From: Geodermatophilus africanus
GTDB lineage: Bacteria > Actinomycetota > Actinomycetes > Mycobacteriales > Geodermatophilaceae
Length of the DNA stretch: 64,000 bases
Assembly: GCF_900107105.1 (NCBI RefSeq)
Contig: NZ_FNOT01000013.1
Span: forward strand, 1-64,000
Direction of reading: 5' to 3'
Shown in pieces: positions 38,354 through 47,609 of this stretch (the first letter of the stretch is position 1; every line of letters starts with the position of its first letter). The position numbers and the translations under genes are program-made. The notes below the pieces were generated by a model. The model did no database searches. It had not been told where the DNA came from and saw only the letters and a program-made list of their open reading frames with translations.

Positions 38354-39310
38354 GTGGACCACGGTCATCACCCGGGCATGTGGGTGCCCGCGGAGCCGCC
38401 GACCTGGGGGCGGATGTTCCTGCCGCACCTGGACGGCTGGTCGTGGTTGGCGGTGCTGAGCCTGGTCGGGATCGTCGGCTACCTGGTCGCCGTCGTGGTG
38501 CTGCGCCGCACGGGTGTGCCCTGGCCGTGGTGGCGGACGGCGTCCTGGGTGGCCGGCTGCGGTGCGCTGTTCGCGGTGACCGGCACCTGGTTCAACGGCT
38601 ACAGCATGGTGCTGTTCAGCCTGCACATGGCCCAGCACATGGTGCTGTCGATGGTGGCGCCGATCCTGCTGCTGCTCGGCGCCCCGGTGACCCTCGCGCT
38701 GCGGACCCTGCCGCGCGGCAAGCGGCTGGCCGGCGTCCCCCGGGCGCTGCTGCTCGACGCGCTGCACAGCCGGGTGGCCCGCGTGCTGTCGCACCCGGCG
38801 TTCACGCTGCCGCTGTTCCTGGCCAGCCTCTACGCCGTCTACTTCACGCCGCTGTTCGACGCGCTGATGGCCAACCCGGTCGGCCACCAGTTCATGCTGG
38901 CCCACTTCACCGTGACCGGGCTGCTGTTCCTCGGGCCGATCCTGGCCCAGGACCCCTGGCCCAGGACGGCGGGCCACGGCGCCCGGATGCTCGAGCTGCT
39001 CATCCCGATGCCGTTCCACGCCTTCTTCGGGGTCGCGATCCTCATGGCCGGCTCGCTGGTCGTGGAGACGTTCGAAAACCCGCCGGCCGGCTGGGGGATC
39101 GACCCGCTGGCGGACCAGAAGACCGCCGGGAGCATCGCCTGGTCCTTCGGCGAGATCCCGACGGTCTTCGTCATCGCGCTGGTGCTGTTCGCCTGGATGG
39201 GCTCGGAGCAGCGCAGGGACCGCCGGGCCGAGCGGGTCGCCGAGCGCACCGGGGACGCCGAGCTCGCCGCCTACAACGAACGCCTCCGGGCCCTCGCCGA
39301 GCGGGGTTGA
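38354..39310 (+). CDS. CtaG-type (Caa3_CtaG) cytochrome c oxidase assembly protein
   Basis: A 318-residue membrane protein of the caa3 CtaG family, which helps insert copper into cytochrome c oxidase. Seven helices are seen. The family motif NGYSMVLFSLHMAQHMVLSMVAP (quoted for location, about residue 78) contains the His residues H-M-x-x-H; MLAHFTVTGLLFLGP and PMPFHAFFGVAIL follow. The N-terminus has several His (DHGHHPG). The ctaD gene lies 3 kb downstream. The GTG start is decided by the conserved beginning. Confidence 0.9.
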   Translation: MDHGHHPGMWVPAEPPTWGRMFLPHLDGWSWLAVLSLVGIVGYLVAVVVLRRTGVPWPWWRTASWVAGCGALFAVTGTWFNGYSMVLFSLHMAQHMVLSMVAPILLLLGAPVTLALRTLPRGKRLAGVPRALLLDALHSRVARVLSHPAFTLPLFLASLYAVYFTPLFDALMANPVGHQFMLAHFTVTGLLFLGPILAQDPWPRTAGHGARMLELLIPMPFHAFFGVAILMAGSLVVETFENPPAGWGIDPLADQKTAGSIAWSFGEIPTVFVIALVLFAWMGSEQRRDRRAERVAERTGDAELAAYNERLRALAERG

Positions 39311-39376
39311 GCCACCCGGTTCCCAACGACGGGCAGCCGGTGGCCGCCGTGTCGGCCGGAGGACGACGATGTCGTC

Positions 39377-39880
39377 GTGCCGGTATCCCTCGTGTTCACC
39401 GCGGACACGCACGTCCCGAAGCGGGCGCGTGACCTCCCTCCCGCGCTGTGGGCGGCCATCGACGCCGCGGACGTCGTCGTGCACGCCGGCGACTGGGTGG
39501 ACGTCGCGCTGCTGGACCGCTTCGAGGAGCGCGCCCGCCGGTTGGTCGCCGTCCACGGCAACAACGACCACGGCCCGCTGCGCGAGCGGCTGCCCGAGGT
39601 GGCCCGCGTCGAGGTCGGCGGCATCCGCCTGGCCGTCGTCCACGAGACCGGCGACAGGAAGGGCCGCGAGGCCCGCTGCGCCGCCCGCTTCCCGGACACC
39701 GACCTGCTCGTGTTCGGGCACAGCCACATCCCCTGGGACACCACCGCCGGCACCGGCCTGCGGCTGGTCAATCCCGGCTCGCCCACCGACCGGCGCCGGC
39801 AGCCGCACGGCACCTTCGTCACCGCGGTGGCCGACGACGGCGGGCTGCACGACGTGACCTTCCACCCGGTCGTGAGGTGA
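39377..39880 (+). CDS. YfcE/MJ0936-type metallophosphoesterase
   Basis: A 167-residue phosphodiesterase fold with two-metal site motifs in order: FTADTHVPKR (D-x-H), VVHAGDWVD (GD), VHGNNDHG (GNND), VVHETGD (H) and LLVFGHSHIP (GHSH), then NPGSPTDRRR. Substrate unknown; relatives hydrolyse bis(p-nitrophenyl) phosphate. The GTG start is preferred. The stop overlaps the MFS start by GTGA, so the two are coupled. Confidence 0.92.
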   Translation: MPVSLVFTADTHVPKRARDLPPALWAAIDAADVVVHAGDWVDVALLDRFEERARRLVAVHGNNDHGPLRERLPEVARVEVGGIRLAVVHETGDRKGREARCAARFPDTDLLVFGHSHIPWDTTAGTGLRLVNPGSPTDRRRQPHGTFVTAVADDGGLHDVTFHPVVR

Positions 39881-41121
39881 CGGCGGCCACCGGCGGCAGC
39901 ACGGGAGGCACGGCGCGCTGGCGCCACCTCGGCGTCAGCCTCGTCGGGCTGGTCGCGGCGTGCGCCGTCCAGAACGGGCTGCCCTTCCTCACCGCGGCCC
40001 TGCGCGAGGAGGGGCTCTCCCTCGCCGCGATCGGCCTGTTGGTCAGCGCGCCCACGGCCGGCCTCGTGCTCAGCCTGCTCGCCTGGGGCGCGGCGGCCGA
40101 CCGGTACGGCGAGCGGGTGGTGCTCGGCGCGGGGCTCGGCGTCGCCGCGGCCGCCATGACCGGCGCCGCCCTCGCCGACAGCACGGGAGCCACGGGGCTG
40201 TGGCTGCTGGTGGCCGGTGCCGGCAGCGCCTCGGTGCACGCGGCCAGCGGACGGCTGGTGCTCGGCTGGTTCCCTGCCTCGCAGCGGGGCCTGGCCATGG
40301 GCGTCCGCCAGGCGGGCCAGCCGATCGGCGTCGGGGTGGCCGCCTTCGCGCTGCCATGGCTGGCCGAGGACGGCCCGGGGACCGCGTTCGCCGCGCTCGC
40401 CGCCGGCTGTGCGGTCACGGCCGTCCTCGTCGGGGCGCTGGTGCGCGACCCCGCGCGGCCCGGGCGGCTCCCGGGTGCGCCGCGGCCCGGCTCGCCCTAC
40501 CGCTCGCCGGTGCTGTGGCGGGTGCACGCGGCCAGCACGCTGCTCGTCGTCCCGCAGTTCGTGGTCGCGGCCTTCAGCTTCGACTTCCTCGTGCGCCAGG
40601 CCGGCTGGTCGACCACCGGGGCGGGCGCGCTGCTCGCGGTCACCCAGCTCGGCGGGGCGGCCGCGCGGCTCGGTGCGGGCGCCTGGTCGGACCGCGCGGG
40701 CAGCCGGGTGGGTCCCCTGCGGCTGGTCGCCGGAGCGGTCGCCGCGGTCGTCGGGGCACTGGCCGTCGTCGCCGTCCTCACCCCGGACGTGCTCGCCCCG
40801 GCCGCCGTCGCCGCGGCCGTCGTGCTGTCCGCGATCGTCACGGTCAGCCCGAACGGGATCGCCTTCACCTCGGTCGCCGAGCAGGCCGGCAGCGCCTGGG
40901 CCGGGCGGGCGCTGGGCGCGCACAACACCGTGCAGAACCTCTCCGCCACCCTGACCGTGCCGCTGGCCGCGCTGCTCGTCGAGCGCGGGCCCGGCTACCC
41001 GGCGGCGTTCGCGGCGGGCGCCGTGGCGGCGGCCCTGGCGGTCGGTGTCGTGCCGGGCCGCGCGGTCGAGGCATCCTCCCGCGGCGCGCCCCGGGCCGCC
41101 GACCCCGCCCCGAGCCGGTGA
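39877..41121 (+). CDS. MFS transporter
   Basis: A 414-residue transporter with 12 helices. Motif A is WGAAADRYGERVVLG (loop 2-3) and its repeat GAWSDRAGSRVGPLR. ASGRLVLGWFPASQRGLAMG and VRQAGQPIGVGVAA in helices 4-5 resemble the CynX/nitrate-permease-like branch. Substrate unknown. Translation is coupled both to the phosphoesterase upstream and, by GTGA, to the methyltransferase downstream. Confidence 0.9.
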   Translation: MTAATGGSTGGTARWRHLGVSLVGLVAACAVQNGLPFLTAALREEGLSLAAIGLLVSAPTAGLVLSLLAWGAAADRYGERVVLGAGLGVAAAAMTGAALADSTGATGLWLLVAGAGSASVHAASGRLVLGWFPASQRGLAMGVRQAGQPIGVGVAAFALPWLAEDGPGTAFAALAAGCAVTAVLVGALVRDPARPGRLPGAPRPGSPYRSPVLWRVHAASTLLVVPQFVVAAFSFDFLVRQAGWSTTGAGALLAVTQLGGAAARLGAGAWSDRAGSRVGPLRLVAGAVAAVVGALAVVAVLTPDVLAPAAVAAAVVLSAIVTVSPNGIAFTSVAEQAGSAWAGRALGAHNTVQNLSATLTVPLAALLVERGPGYPAAFAAGAVAAALAVGVVPGRAVEASSRGAPRAADPAPSR

Positions 41122-41981
41122 GCCCGCGTCGTCCGTGGCCGGCGGGGGCGGTCGAGCTGCTCGCCTGCCCGGTCTGCGCGGCGCCGCTGGTCGCACCGGA
41201 CGACGCCGGGCTGGTCTGTCCTGCCGGGCACTCCTTCGACCGGGCCCGGCAGGGACACGTCACGCTGCTGCCGCCCGGGCACGTAGCGCCGTCCGGCGAC
41301 TCCGCGGCGATGGTCGCCGACCGGGTCGCCTTCCTCGCCGCCGGCCACTACGCCGGCGTGACGCGGGCGCTGGCCGACGCCGTCGTCGCGGGGGACGACG
41401 GCCCGCCCGGCAGCCTGCTCGACCTCGGCGGCGGCACCGGGCAGCACCTGGCCGGCGTCCTCGACCGGCTGCCCGGCACGGTCGGGGTGGTCCTGGACTC
41501 CTCGCGGTACGCCGCCCGCCGCGCGGCCGGTGCCCACCCGCGGGCGCTGGCGGTGGTGGGGGACGCCTGGGCCCGGCTGCCGGTGCGCGACGCCGCCGTC
41601 GACCGGGTGCTGGTCGTCTTCGCTCCGCGCAACGGCCCGGAGACCGCGCGGGTGCTGCGGCCGGGCGGACGGCTGGTCGTCGTCACCCCGGCCGCCGACC
41701 ACCTCACCGAGCTCGTCGGCCCGCTGGGGCTGCTGCGGGTCGACCCCGACAAGGCCCGCCGGCTGTCGGCCACCCTCGAGCCGCACCTGCGCCGGGTCGC
41801 CGCGACCGGGCACCGCGAGCGGCTCGAGCTGGACCGGACGGCGGTCACGACCCTGGTGGGCATGGGTCCCCACGCCCGCCACCTGGGCCCCGGGGAGCTG
41901 GCGGCGGCGGTGGCCGGGCTGCCCGAGCGGACTCCGGTCACCGTGTCGGTCGACGTCACGACCTGGATGCCGGCCGGCTGA
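41118..41981 (+). CDS. rlmA: RlmA-type 23S rRNA guanine-N1 methyltransferase
   Basis: A 287-residue protein. The N-terminal zinc ribbon ELLACPVCAAPL, VCPAGHSFDRARQGHVTLL (CxxC...C...H) and the SAM fold (SLLDLGGGTGQHLAGVLDRL) are the RlmA(I/II) layout. The SRYAARRAAGAHP and RVLVVFAPRNGPETARVL motifs follow. It methylates G745 or G748 of 23S rRNA in known members; the TlrB branch gives tylosin resistance. Which guanine is used here cannot be told. It starts at GTG overlapping the MFS stop. Confidence 0.85.
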   Translation: MSPRRPWPAGAVELLACPVCAAPLVAPDDAGLVCPAGHSFDRARQGHVTLLPPGHVAPSGDSAAMVADRVAFLAAGHYAGVTRALADAVVAGDDGPPGSLLDLGGGTGQHLAGVLDRLPGTVGVVLDSSRYAARRAAGAHPRALAVVGDAWARLPVRDAAVDRVLVVFAPRNGPETARVLRPGGRLVVVTPAADHLTELVGPLGLLRVDPDKARRLSATLEPHLRRVAATGHRERLELDRTAVTTLVGMGPHARHLGPGELAAAVAGLPERTPVTVSVDVTTWMPAG

Positions 41982-42084
41982 CCGGAGGTCCGCCAGGTCA
42001 CGATTCGGCAACTGTCCCGGGGCGCCGGCGCCGTCTGGACCGGCGCGCCCCCGGCTCGGCAGGAGACCCGTCGCGGGAACCGTC

Positions 42085-42090
42085 TAAGCT
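42085..42090 (+). promoter_or_regulatory. -10 element (TAAGCT) for ctaD
   Basis: TAAGCT ends six bases before GTG 42097, the likely true ctaD start; leaderless arrangement. Confidence 0.5.
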
Positions 42091-42209
42091 GCGGCCGTGA
42101 CGATCGCACCGGCGCCGATCGTGAGCCGGCCGAGCCCGGTTCCGAGGCGGAGAAGGGCTCGCGGCTCTCGAACCTGCTGCGGACCACCGACCACAAGACC
42201 ATCGGCCTG

Positions 42210-43853
42210 ATGTACACGGCCACCTCCTTCGTCTGGTTCGTCATCGGCGGGCTGATGGCGATGCTGATGCGCGGGGAGCTGGCCCGGCCGGGGCTGCAGT
42301 TCTTGTCGCCGGAGCAGTACAACCAGCTGGTCACCATGCACGGCACGGTGATGCTGCTGTTCTTCGCGACGCCGCTGTTCTTCGCGTTCGGCAACCTGAT
42401 CATGCCGCTGCAGATCGGTGCGCCCGACGTCGCCTTCCCGCGGCTGAACGCCTTCTCCTACTGGCTGTTCCTCTTCGGGTCCACCCTCGCGGTGTCGGGC
42501 TTCTTCACCCCGGGCGGGGCCGCCGACTTCGGCTGGTACGCCTACACGCCGCTGTCCGACGTGACCAACAGCCCCGGCGCCGGCGCCGACCTGTGGATCG
42601 CCGGCCTGGCGGTGTCCGGTCTGGGCACCATCCTCGGCGCGGTCAACTTCATCACCACCATCGCCTGCCTCCGGGCGCCGGGCATGACGCTGTTCCGGAT
42701 GCCGATCTTCACCTGGAACACGCTGATCACCAGCCTGCTGGTGCTGTTCGCCTTCCCGATCCTCACCGCCGCGCTGTTCGCCCTCCTGGCGGACCGGCAG
42801 CTGGGTGCACTCGTGTACTCGGAGGAGAACGGCGGGCCGATGCTGTGGCAGCACCTGTTCTGGTTCTTCGGGCACCCCGAGGTCTACATCATCGCGCTCC
42901 CGTTCTTCGGCATCATCACCGAGGTCATCCCGGTGTTCAGCCGCAAGCCGCTGTTCGGCTACAAGGGCATGGTCTTCGCGACCATCGCCATCGGCGCGCT
43001 CTCGCTGACCGTCTGGGCGCACCACATGTACGCGACCGGCGCCATCCTGCTGCCGTTCTTCGCCTTTCTGACCTACCTGATCGCCGTGCCGACCGGCATC
43101 AAGTTCTTCAACTGGATCGGCAGCATGTGGCGGGGCCAGCTGACCTTCGAGACGCCGATGCTCTTCGCGATCGGCTTCATGGTCACCTTCCTCCTCGGTG
43201 GCCTGACCGGTGTGCTGCTGGCCAGCCCGCCGCTGGACTGGCAGCTGAACGACAGCTACTTCGTCGTCGCCCACTTCCACTACGTCGTCTTCGGCACCGT
43301 GGTGTTCGCCGCCTACGCCGGCGTCTACTTCTGGTTCCCCAAGATGTGCGGCCGGATGATGGACGAGCGCCTCGGCAAGCTGCACTTCTGGCTGACCTTC
43401 ATCGGGTTCCACGGCACGTTCCTGGTCCAGCACTGGCTCGGCGGTGAGGGATTCCCGCGCCGCTACGCCAACTACCTGGTCAGCGACGGCTTCACCACGC
43501 TGAACACCGTCTCGACGATCTTCTCCTTCATCCTCGGCGCCTCGACGATCCCGTTCTTCTACAACGTGGCGAAGTCGTGGCGGTACGGCCGGCTCGCGCT
43601 GCGGGACGACCCCTGGGGCCACGGCAACTCGCTGGAGTGGGCGACGTCGTCCCCGCCGCCGCGGCACAACTTCACCGAGATCCCGAAGATCCGCTCCGAG
43701 CGGCCGGCGTTCGAGGCGCACTACCCGCACCTCCTCGAACGCCTGCAGCGCGAGGCGCACGCCGGCAAGCGGCACGAGCCCTACGCCGGTGTCAGCGAGC
43801 TCGGTGGCACCGCCGGTCCCCGCCAGGGGCCGAACGACCCCGACCCCACCTGA
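42210..43853 (+). CDS. ctaD: Cytochrome c oxidase subunit I (5' end frameshifted)
   Basis: Subunit I of the aa3 oxidase, with haem and copper ligands in [13 protein letters not shown] (His 1), [15 protein letters not shown] (CuB His and Tyr), WAHHMYATG and [14 protein letters not shown]. The recognisable protein begins before the first [21 protein letters not shown] is read upstream in the same frame, but this frame has no start codon. A GTG at 42097 with good promoter spacing is one base out of frame, so a single-base deletion near 42110-42120 is likely. The open part has 547 residues; the full protein would have about 585. SerB follows. Confidence 0.93.
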   Translation: MYTATSFVWFVIGGLMAMLMRGELARPGLQFLSPEQYNQLVTMHGTVMLLFFATPLFFAFGNLIMPLQIGAPDVAFPRLNAFSYWLFLFGSTLAVSGFFTPGGAADFGWYAYTPLSDVTNSPGAGADLWIAGLAVSGLGTILGAVNFITTIACLRAPGMTLFRMPIFTWNTLITSLLVLFAFPILTAALFALLADRQLGALVYSEENGGPMLWQHLFWFFGHPEVYIIALPFFGIITEVIPVFSRKPLFGYKGMVFATIAIGALSLTVWAHHMYATGAILLPFFAFLTYLIAVPTGIKFFNWIGSMWRGQLTFETPMLFAIGFMVTFLLGGLTGVLLASPPLDWQLNDSYFVVAHFHYVVFGTVVFAAYAGVYFWFPKMCGRMMDERLGKLHFWLTFIGFHGTFLVQHWLGGEGFPRRYANYLVSDGFTTLNTVSTIFSFILGASTIPFFYNVAKSWRYGRLALRDDPWGHGNSLEWATSSPPPRHNFTEIPKIRSERPAFEAHYPHLLERLQREAHAGKRHEPYAGVSELGGTAGPRQGPNDPDPT

Positions 43854-43929
43854 GGAAGGGCCCCCTCGCCCCCCACGCCTCGCTCCGCTCGGCGCGGGAC
43901 CCTGCGAGGGGCCGTTCCAGCACGTCACC
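43854..43929 (+). repeat. Intergenic palindromic element, full-length copy
   Basis: Begins right after the ctaD stop (GGAAGGGCCCCCTCGCC) and ends GCGAGGGGCCGTTCCAGCAC-GTCACC. Centre GCCTCGCTCCGCTCGGC differs from other copies but keeps pairing. Confidence 0.75.
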
Positions 43930-43930
43930 T

Positions 43931-43962
43931 GACGCCCCGTCGGTTCCGGCCGGCGGGGCGTC
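43931..43962 (+). terminator. Hairpin after ctaD
   Basis: GACGCCCCG-T-CGG pairs with CCG-G-CGGGGCGTC across a short loop, immediately after the palindromic element. Confidence 0.65.
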
Positions 43963-44037
43963 GCCGTGTCCGCGGCCTCCCGGTCGCCCCCGGACCAGTG
44001 GCCGGGCGCCGGCCGCCGGTGCGGGAGGATGACGGCC

Positions 44038-45297
44038 GTGCCGCTCGACCCCGCCCCCCGCACGTCGCCGACCGCCGTCCCCACCCCGCGGGCGCTGCTG
44101 ACCGTCTCCGGAGGCGACCGGCCGGGGGTCACCGCGAAGCTGTTCGCCGCCCTGGCCGCGGCCGGCGGGGAGCGCCCGCCGGTCGAGGTGGTCGACGTCG
44201 AGCAGGTCGTCGTCCACGGGCAGCTCGTGCTCGGCGTGGTGGTCGGGGCGCTGCCGGCGGAGGGCGGGCCCGTGGGGGAGGGCCGGTTCCTCGCCGCGCT
44301 CGAGCGGCTGGCCGTCGAGGTCTCGGAGGCGACCGGCGTGCGGGTCCAGGTGGAGTCGGCCGACGACACCGGGCTGGACGCCGCCCCGGAGGGCCGCCCG
44401 CACCACGTCATCCTGCTCGGCCGCCCGGTGCCTCCGGAGGCCGTCGCCGGCGCCGCGTCGGCCATCGCCGGCATCGGCGGCAACATCGAGGCGATCCGCC
44501 GGCTGTCGGACTACCCGGTGACCAGCTTCGAGCTCACCGTCTCCGGCGCGGAGGCCACCGCCCTGCGCACCGCGCTGGCCTCGGTCGCCACCACGACCGG
44601 CGCAGACATCGCCGTCGAGCAGGTCGGCCTGGCGCGCCGCAGCAAGCGGCTGATCGTGCTGGACGTCGACTCCACGCTGGTCCGCGGCGAGGTGATCGAC
44701 GAGCTGGCCGCGCGGGCCGGGCGGGCCGCCGAGGTCGCCCGGATCACCGCCGCCGCGATGAACGGGGAGCTCGACTTCGCCCAGTCGCTGCGGGCCCGCG
44801 TGGCCGCGCTCGCGGGGCTGCCGGTCGAGGTGCTCGACGAGGTCCGCGCGGCGCTGGTCCTCACGCCGGGCGCGCGCACGCTGATCCGCACCCTCAAGCG
44901 CCTCGGCTTCCGCTGCGGCATCGTCAGCGGCGGCTTCACCCAGATCACCGACCCGCTGGCCGAGGAGCTCGGGCTGGACTTCGCCGCCGCCAACACCCTC
45001 GAGGTCGCAGACGGGAGGCTCACCGGGGGCCTGGTGGGGGAGATCGTCGACCGCGCCGGCAAGGCCCGCGCGCTCGTCCGCTTCGCCGACGAGTACGGCA
45101 TCCCGCTCGACCAGACCGTGGCCGTCGGCGACGGCGCTAACGACCTCGACATGCTGAACGCCGCCGGGCTGGGCATCGCCTTCAACGCCAAGCCCTACGT
45201 GCGCGAGCAGGCGCACACCGCGCTCAACCAGCCCTACCTCGACGCTGTGCTGCAGGTCCTCGGCTTCACCCGCGACGAGGTGCTGGACGCGGTGTGA
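44038..45297 (+). CDS. serB: Phosphoserine phosphatase (ACT-HAD)
   Basis: A 419-residue SerB, which converts phosphoserine to serine. Two ACT-like domains (about 15-180; LLTVSGGDRPGVTAKLF, HVILLGRPVPPEAVAG) precede the HAD phosphatase. Motif I is LIVLDVDSTLVRGEV (DxDxT), motif II GIVSGGFTQI, motif III KARALVRFA and motif IV VAVGDGANDLDMLNAAG. The layout matches mycobacterial SerB2, which also follows ctaD. GTG 44038 is chosen because GAGGAT lies seven bases upstream; ATG 44029 is an alternative. Confidence 0.94.
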   Translation: MPLDPAPRTSPTAVPTPRALLTVSGGDRPGVTAKLFAALAAAGGERPPVEVVDVEQVVVHGQLVLGVVVGALPAEGGPVGEGRFLAALERLAVEVSEATGVRVQVESADDTGLDAAPEGRPHHVILLGRPVPPEAVAGAASAIAGIGGNIEAIRRLSDYPVTSFELTVSGAEATALRTALASVATTTGADIAVEQVGLARRSKRLIVLDVDSTLVRGEVIDELAARAGRAAEVARITAAAMNGELDFAQSLRARVAALAGLPVEVLDEVRAALVLTPGARTLIRTLKRLGFRCGIVSGGFTQITDPLAEELGLDFAAANTLEVADGRLTGGLVGEIVDRAGKARALVRFADEYGIPLDQTVAVGDGANDLDMLNAAGLGIAFNAKPYVREQAHTALNQPYLDAVLQVLGFTRDEVLDAV

Positions 45298-45346
45298 TCG
45301 GGGCTGTCCGTCCCCTCTGCGGGCGGGGCGACGCCGCGGGCACGGT

Positions 45347-45368
45347 CCGTCGGCCCGGAGGCCGACGG
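45347..45368. terminator. Bidirectional hairpin between serB and pncA
   Basis: CCGTCGGC-CCGGAG-GCCGACGG, a perfect 8-base-pair stem between two convergent genes, ending two bases from the pncA stop. Confidence 0.6.
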
Positions 45369-45370
45369 TG

Positions 45371-45955
45371 TCACCCGTGGCGCACCGGGCGGTGCACCTG
45401 CCCGACCGTCTCCACGCCCGCGGCCCGCAACCGGTCGATGGCGGCCTCGGTGGTGGCCTCGGTGACCCCCGCGGTCAGGTTCAGCAGCACCCGCACCCCG
45501 AACCCCTCCTGGAGGGCGTCGAGCGCACTTGCCTGCACGCAGTGGTCCGTGGTCAGTCCCGCGATGTCGACGGTGTCCACCCCGTGGTCCCGCAGCCAGT
45601 CGGCCAGTGAGGTGCCGTCGATCCGTCCCTCGAAGCCGGAGTAGGCGGCGGCGTACTCGCCCTTGTCGAACACCGCCTCGATGGGCCCGCGGTCCAGCCG
45701 GGAGTGCAGCTCCTCGCCGCCGGTGCCCACCACGCAGTGCGCCGGCCACGTGTCCACGTAGTCGGGGTCCTCGGCGAAGTGGTTCCCGGGGTCGACGTGG
45801 TGGTCGCGGGTGGCGACCACGTGCGCGTACTCGCCGGCCGTCGTCCGCAGGTACTCGCTGATCTTCACGGCGACCTCGGCGCCGCCGTCGACCGCCAGGC
45901 TCCCTCCCTCGGTGAAGTCGTTCTGCACGTCGACCACCAGCAGAGCGCGGGTCAT
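45371..45955 (-). CDS. pncA: Nicotinamidase
   Basis: A 194-residue cysteine hydrolase converting nicotinamide to nicotinate. Catalytic Asp in LLVVDVQNDFTEGG, metal-site ATRDHHVDPGNHF, Lys in VFDKGEYAAAYS and Cys in GLTTDHCVQASALDA are all present, so it looks active (and would activate pyrazinamide-like amides). The ATG at 45955 has GAGGAGGAC upstream; a GTG one codon earlier is possible. It lies 10 bases after pncB in the same direction, forming an NAD salvage operon. Confidence 0.95.
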   Translation of the reverse strand: MTRALLVVDVQNDFTEGGSLAVDGGAEVAVKISEYLRTTAGEYAHVVATRDHHVDPGNHFAEDPDYVDTWPAHCVVGTGGEELHSRLDRGPIEAVFDKGEYAAAYSGFEGRIDGTSLADWLRDHGVDTVDIAGLTTDHCVQASALDALQEGFGVRVLLNLTAGVTEATTEAAIDRLRAAGVETVGQVHRPVRHG

Positions 45956-45965
45956 CACGTCCTCC

Positions 45966-47249
45966 TCAGGCCGTCAGGGTCTCGATCGCGCAGTCGCCGC
46001 GGGACAACGCGAACGCCTCGGCGGGCATCGCCCCGCGGGCCCGCTCGTGGTGTACCCGGGCGGCGGCCAGCGCCTCCCGTGGCGTGGCCCGCGCGCACAG
46101 CTCGCCGCCGCGGACCAGCTCGACGACCAGCGGCCGGTCGCCGTCCCGGGGCAGGACCGGCTCGTTGCTCACCACCTCGGCGGTCGCCGTCCCGGAGGCG
46201 TCGTGCCGGCGGACGGCGGACTTCCGGCCGCCCACCGACGGCTTGCCCAGGGACCGCTTGGCCACCGGGACGCCGTCGCGCTCCACCAGCTTGTAGACCA
46301 TGCCCACCGTCGGTGCGCCGGAGCCGGTGACCAGGGCCGTCCCGACGCCGTAGCCGTCGACCGGCGCGGCCATCAGTCCGGCGATCGCGTACTCGTCGAG
46401 GTCGCTGGTGACGATGATCCGCGTGCCGGTCGCGCCCAGGGAGTCCAGCAGCTCGCGGGCGTGCGTCGCGAGTGTGGGCAGGTCGCCCGAGTCCAGCCGG
46501 ATCGCGCCGAGCTCCGGGCCGGCCACCTCGATCGCCGTCCGGATGCCCTGGTCGACGTCGTAGGTGTCCACGAGCAGCGTGGTGCCGACCCCCAGGGCGG
46601 CGACCTGCGCGCGGAACGCGGCGGCCTCGTCGTCGTGCAGCAGGGTGAAGGCGTGCGCGCTGGTGCCCGTCGTGGGCACGCCGTACCGGCGGCCGGCCTC
46701 GAGGTTGGAGGTCGCGGCGAAGCCGACCAGGTGGGCGGCGCGGGCGGCCGCGACGGCGGCTTCCTCGTGCGTCCGACGGGAACCCATCTCGATGCACGGG
46801 CGCTCGCAGGCCGCGGACACCATCCGGGCCGCTGCCGAGGCGATCGCGCTGTCGTGGTTGAGCACCGAGAGCACCAGCGTCTCGAGCAGCACTCCCTCGG
46901 CGAACGACGCCCGGACGGTGAGCACGGGCGAGCCAGGGAAGAACAGCTCGCCCTCGGCGTATCCGTCGACGTCCCCGCTGAAGCGGAAGCCCGCCAGCCA
47001 GTCCAGCAGCCGCGAGTCGGTGAGCCCCTGCTCGCGCAGCGCGGCGAGGTCCTCGTCGGTGAACCGGAACGAGGGCAGCACCTCGAGCAACCGGCCGGTG
47101 CCGGCGAGCACGCCGTAGCGGCGGCCGTGCGGCAGCCGCCGGGCGAAGACCTCGAAGACGCAGTCGCGCTCGGCGGTGCCGTCGGCCAGGGCCGCGGCGA
47201 CCATGGTCAGCTCGTACCGGTCGGTGAGCAGGGCGGGACCCGTCGGCAT
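45966..47249 (-). CDS. pncB: Nicotinate phosphoribosyltransferase
   Basis: A 427-residue enzyme making nicotinate mononucleotide for NAD salvage. ALLTDRYELTMVAAAL is the family N-terminus; MGSRRTHEEAAVAAARAA, GTSAHAF, LLVDTYDVDQGIRTAI and AIRLDSGDLPTLA follow, and the PRPP-type motif lies in IIVTSDLDEYAI. The start ATG has no Shine-Dalgarno but a TAGGCT -10 eight bases before it, so the mRNA is probably leaderless. It is divergent from clpS, as in M. tuberculosis. Confidence 0.95.
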   Translation of the reverse strand: MPTGPALLTDRYELTMVAAALADGTAERDCVFEVFARRLPHGRRYGVLAGTGRLLEVLPSFRFTDEDLAALREQGLTDSRLLDWLAGFRFSGDVDGYAEGELFFPGSPVLTVRASFAEGVLLETLVLSVLNHDSAIASAAARMVSAACERPCIEMGSRRTHEEAAVAAARAAHLVGFAATSNLEAGRRYGVPTTGTSAHAFTLLHDDEAAAFRAQVAALGVGTTLLVDTYDVDQGIRTAIEVAGPELGAIRLDSGDLPTLATHARELLDSLGATGTRIIVTSDLDEYAIAGLMAAPVDGYGVGTALVTGSGAPTVGMVYKLVERDGVPVAKRSLGKPSVGGRKSAVRRHDASGTATAEVVSNEPVLPRDGDRPLVVELVRGGELCARATPREALAAARVHHERARGAMPAEAFALSRGDCAIETLTA

Positions 47250-47257
47250 GGCAGAGG

Positions 47258-47263
47258 AGCCTA
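47258..47263 (-). promoter_or_regulatory. -10 element (TAGGCT) for leaderless pncB
   Basis: On the minus strand TAGGCT ends eight bases before the pncB ATG, and no ribosome site lies between. Confidence 0.5.
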
Positions 47264-47300
47264 GGCGGGCGGCGGCGGGGCCACCGCCCGAGCAGGTCTC

Positions 47301-47306
47301 TAGAGT
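47301..47306 (+). promoter_or_regulatory. -10 element (TAGAGT) for leaderless clpS
   Basis: TAGAGT ends six bases before the clpS GTG. The two divergent -10 elements are only 37 bases apart, so the promoters overlap. Confidence 0.55.
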
Positions 47307-47312
47307 GGAGCC

Positions 47313-47609
47313 GTGGCCGGACCAGTCGCGCCGACACGGACGCCCGAGGAGACCGTCGAGGAGCACGGCGACCTCGACCGCCCCTGGGTGACCATCGTCT
47401 GGAACGACCCGGTCAACCTCATGACGTACGTGACCTACGTGCTGCAGGAGCTGTTCGGCTACGACGAGCCGACGGCGACCACGCTGATGCTGCAGGTGCA
47501 CGAGGAGGGCAGGGCGATCGTGAGCTCGGGCCCGCGTGAGCGGATGGAGCACGACACCAGCCGGCTGCACGCCTACGGCCTGTGGGCCAGCTACCAGCGG
47601 GACGCATGA
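47313..47609 (+). CDS. clpS: ClpS adaptor of the Clp protease
   Basis: A 98-residue adaptor that hands N-degron substrates to ClpC/ClpP. Core: [20 protein letters not shown] (the W-NDxxN substrate pocket) and [19 protein letters not shown] (V-H-x-x-G). The last residues [12 protein letters not shown] fit actinobacterial ClpS. Stop overlaps the DUF2017 start (ATGA). Confidence 0.94.
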   Translation: MAGPVAPTRTPEETVEEHGDLDRPWVTIVWNDPVNLMTYVTYVLQELFGYDEPTATTLMLQVHEEGRAIVSSGPRERMEHDTSRLHAYGLWASYQRDA

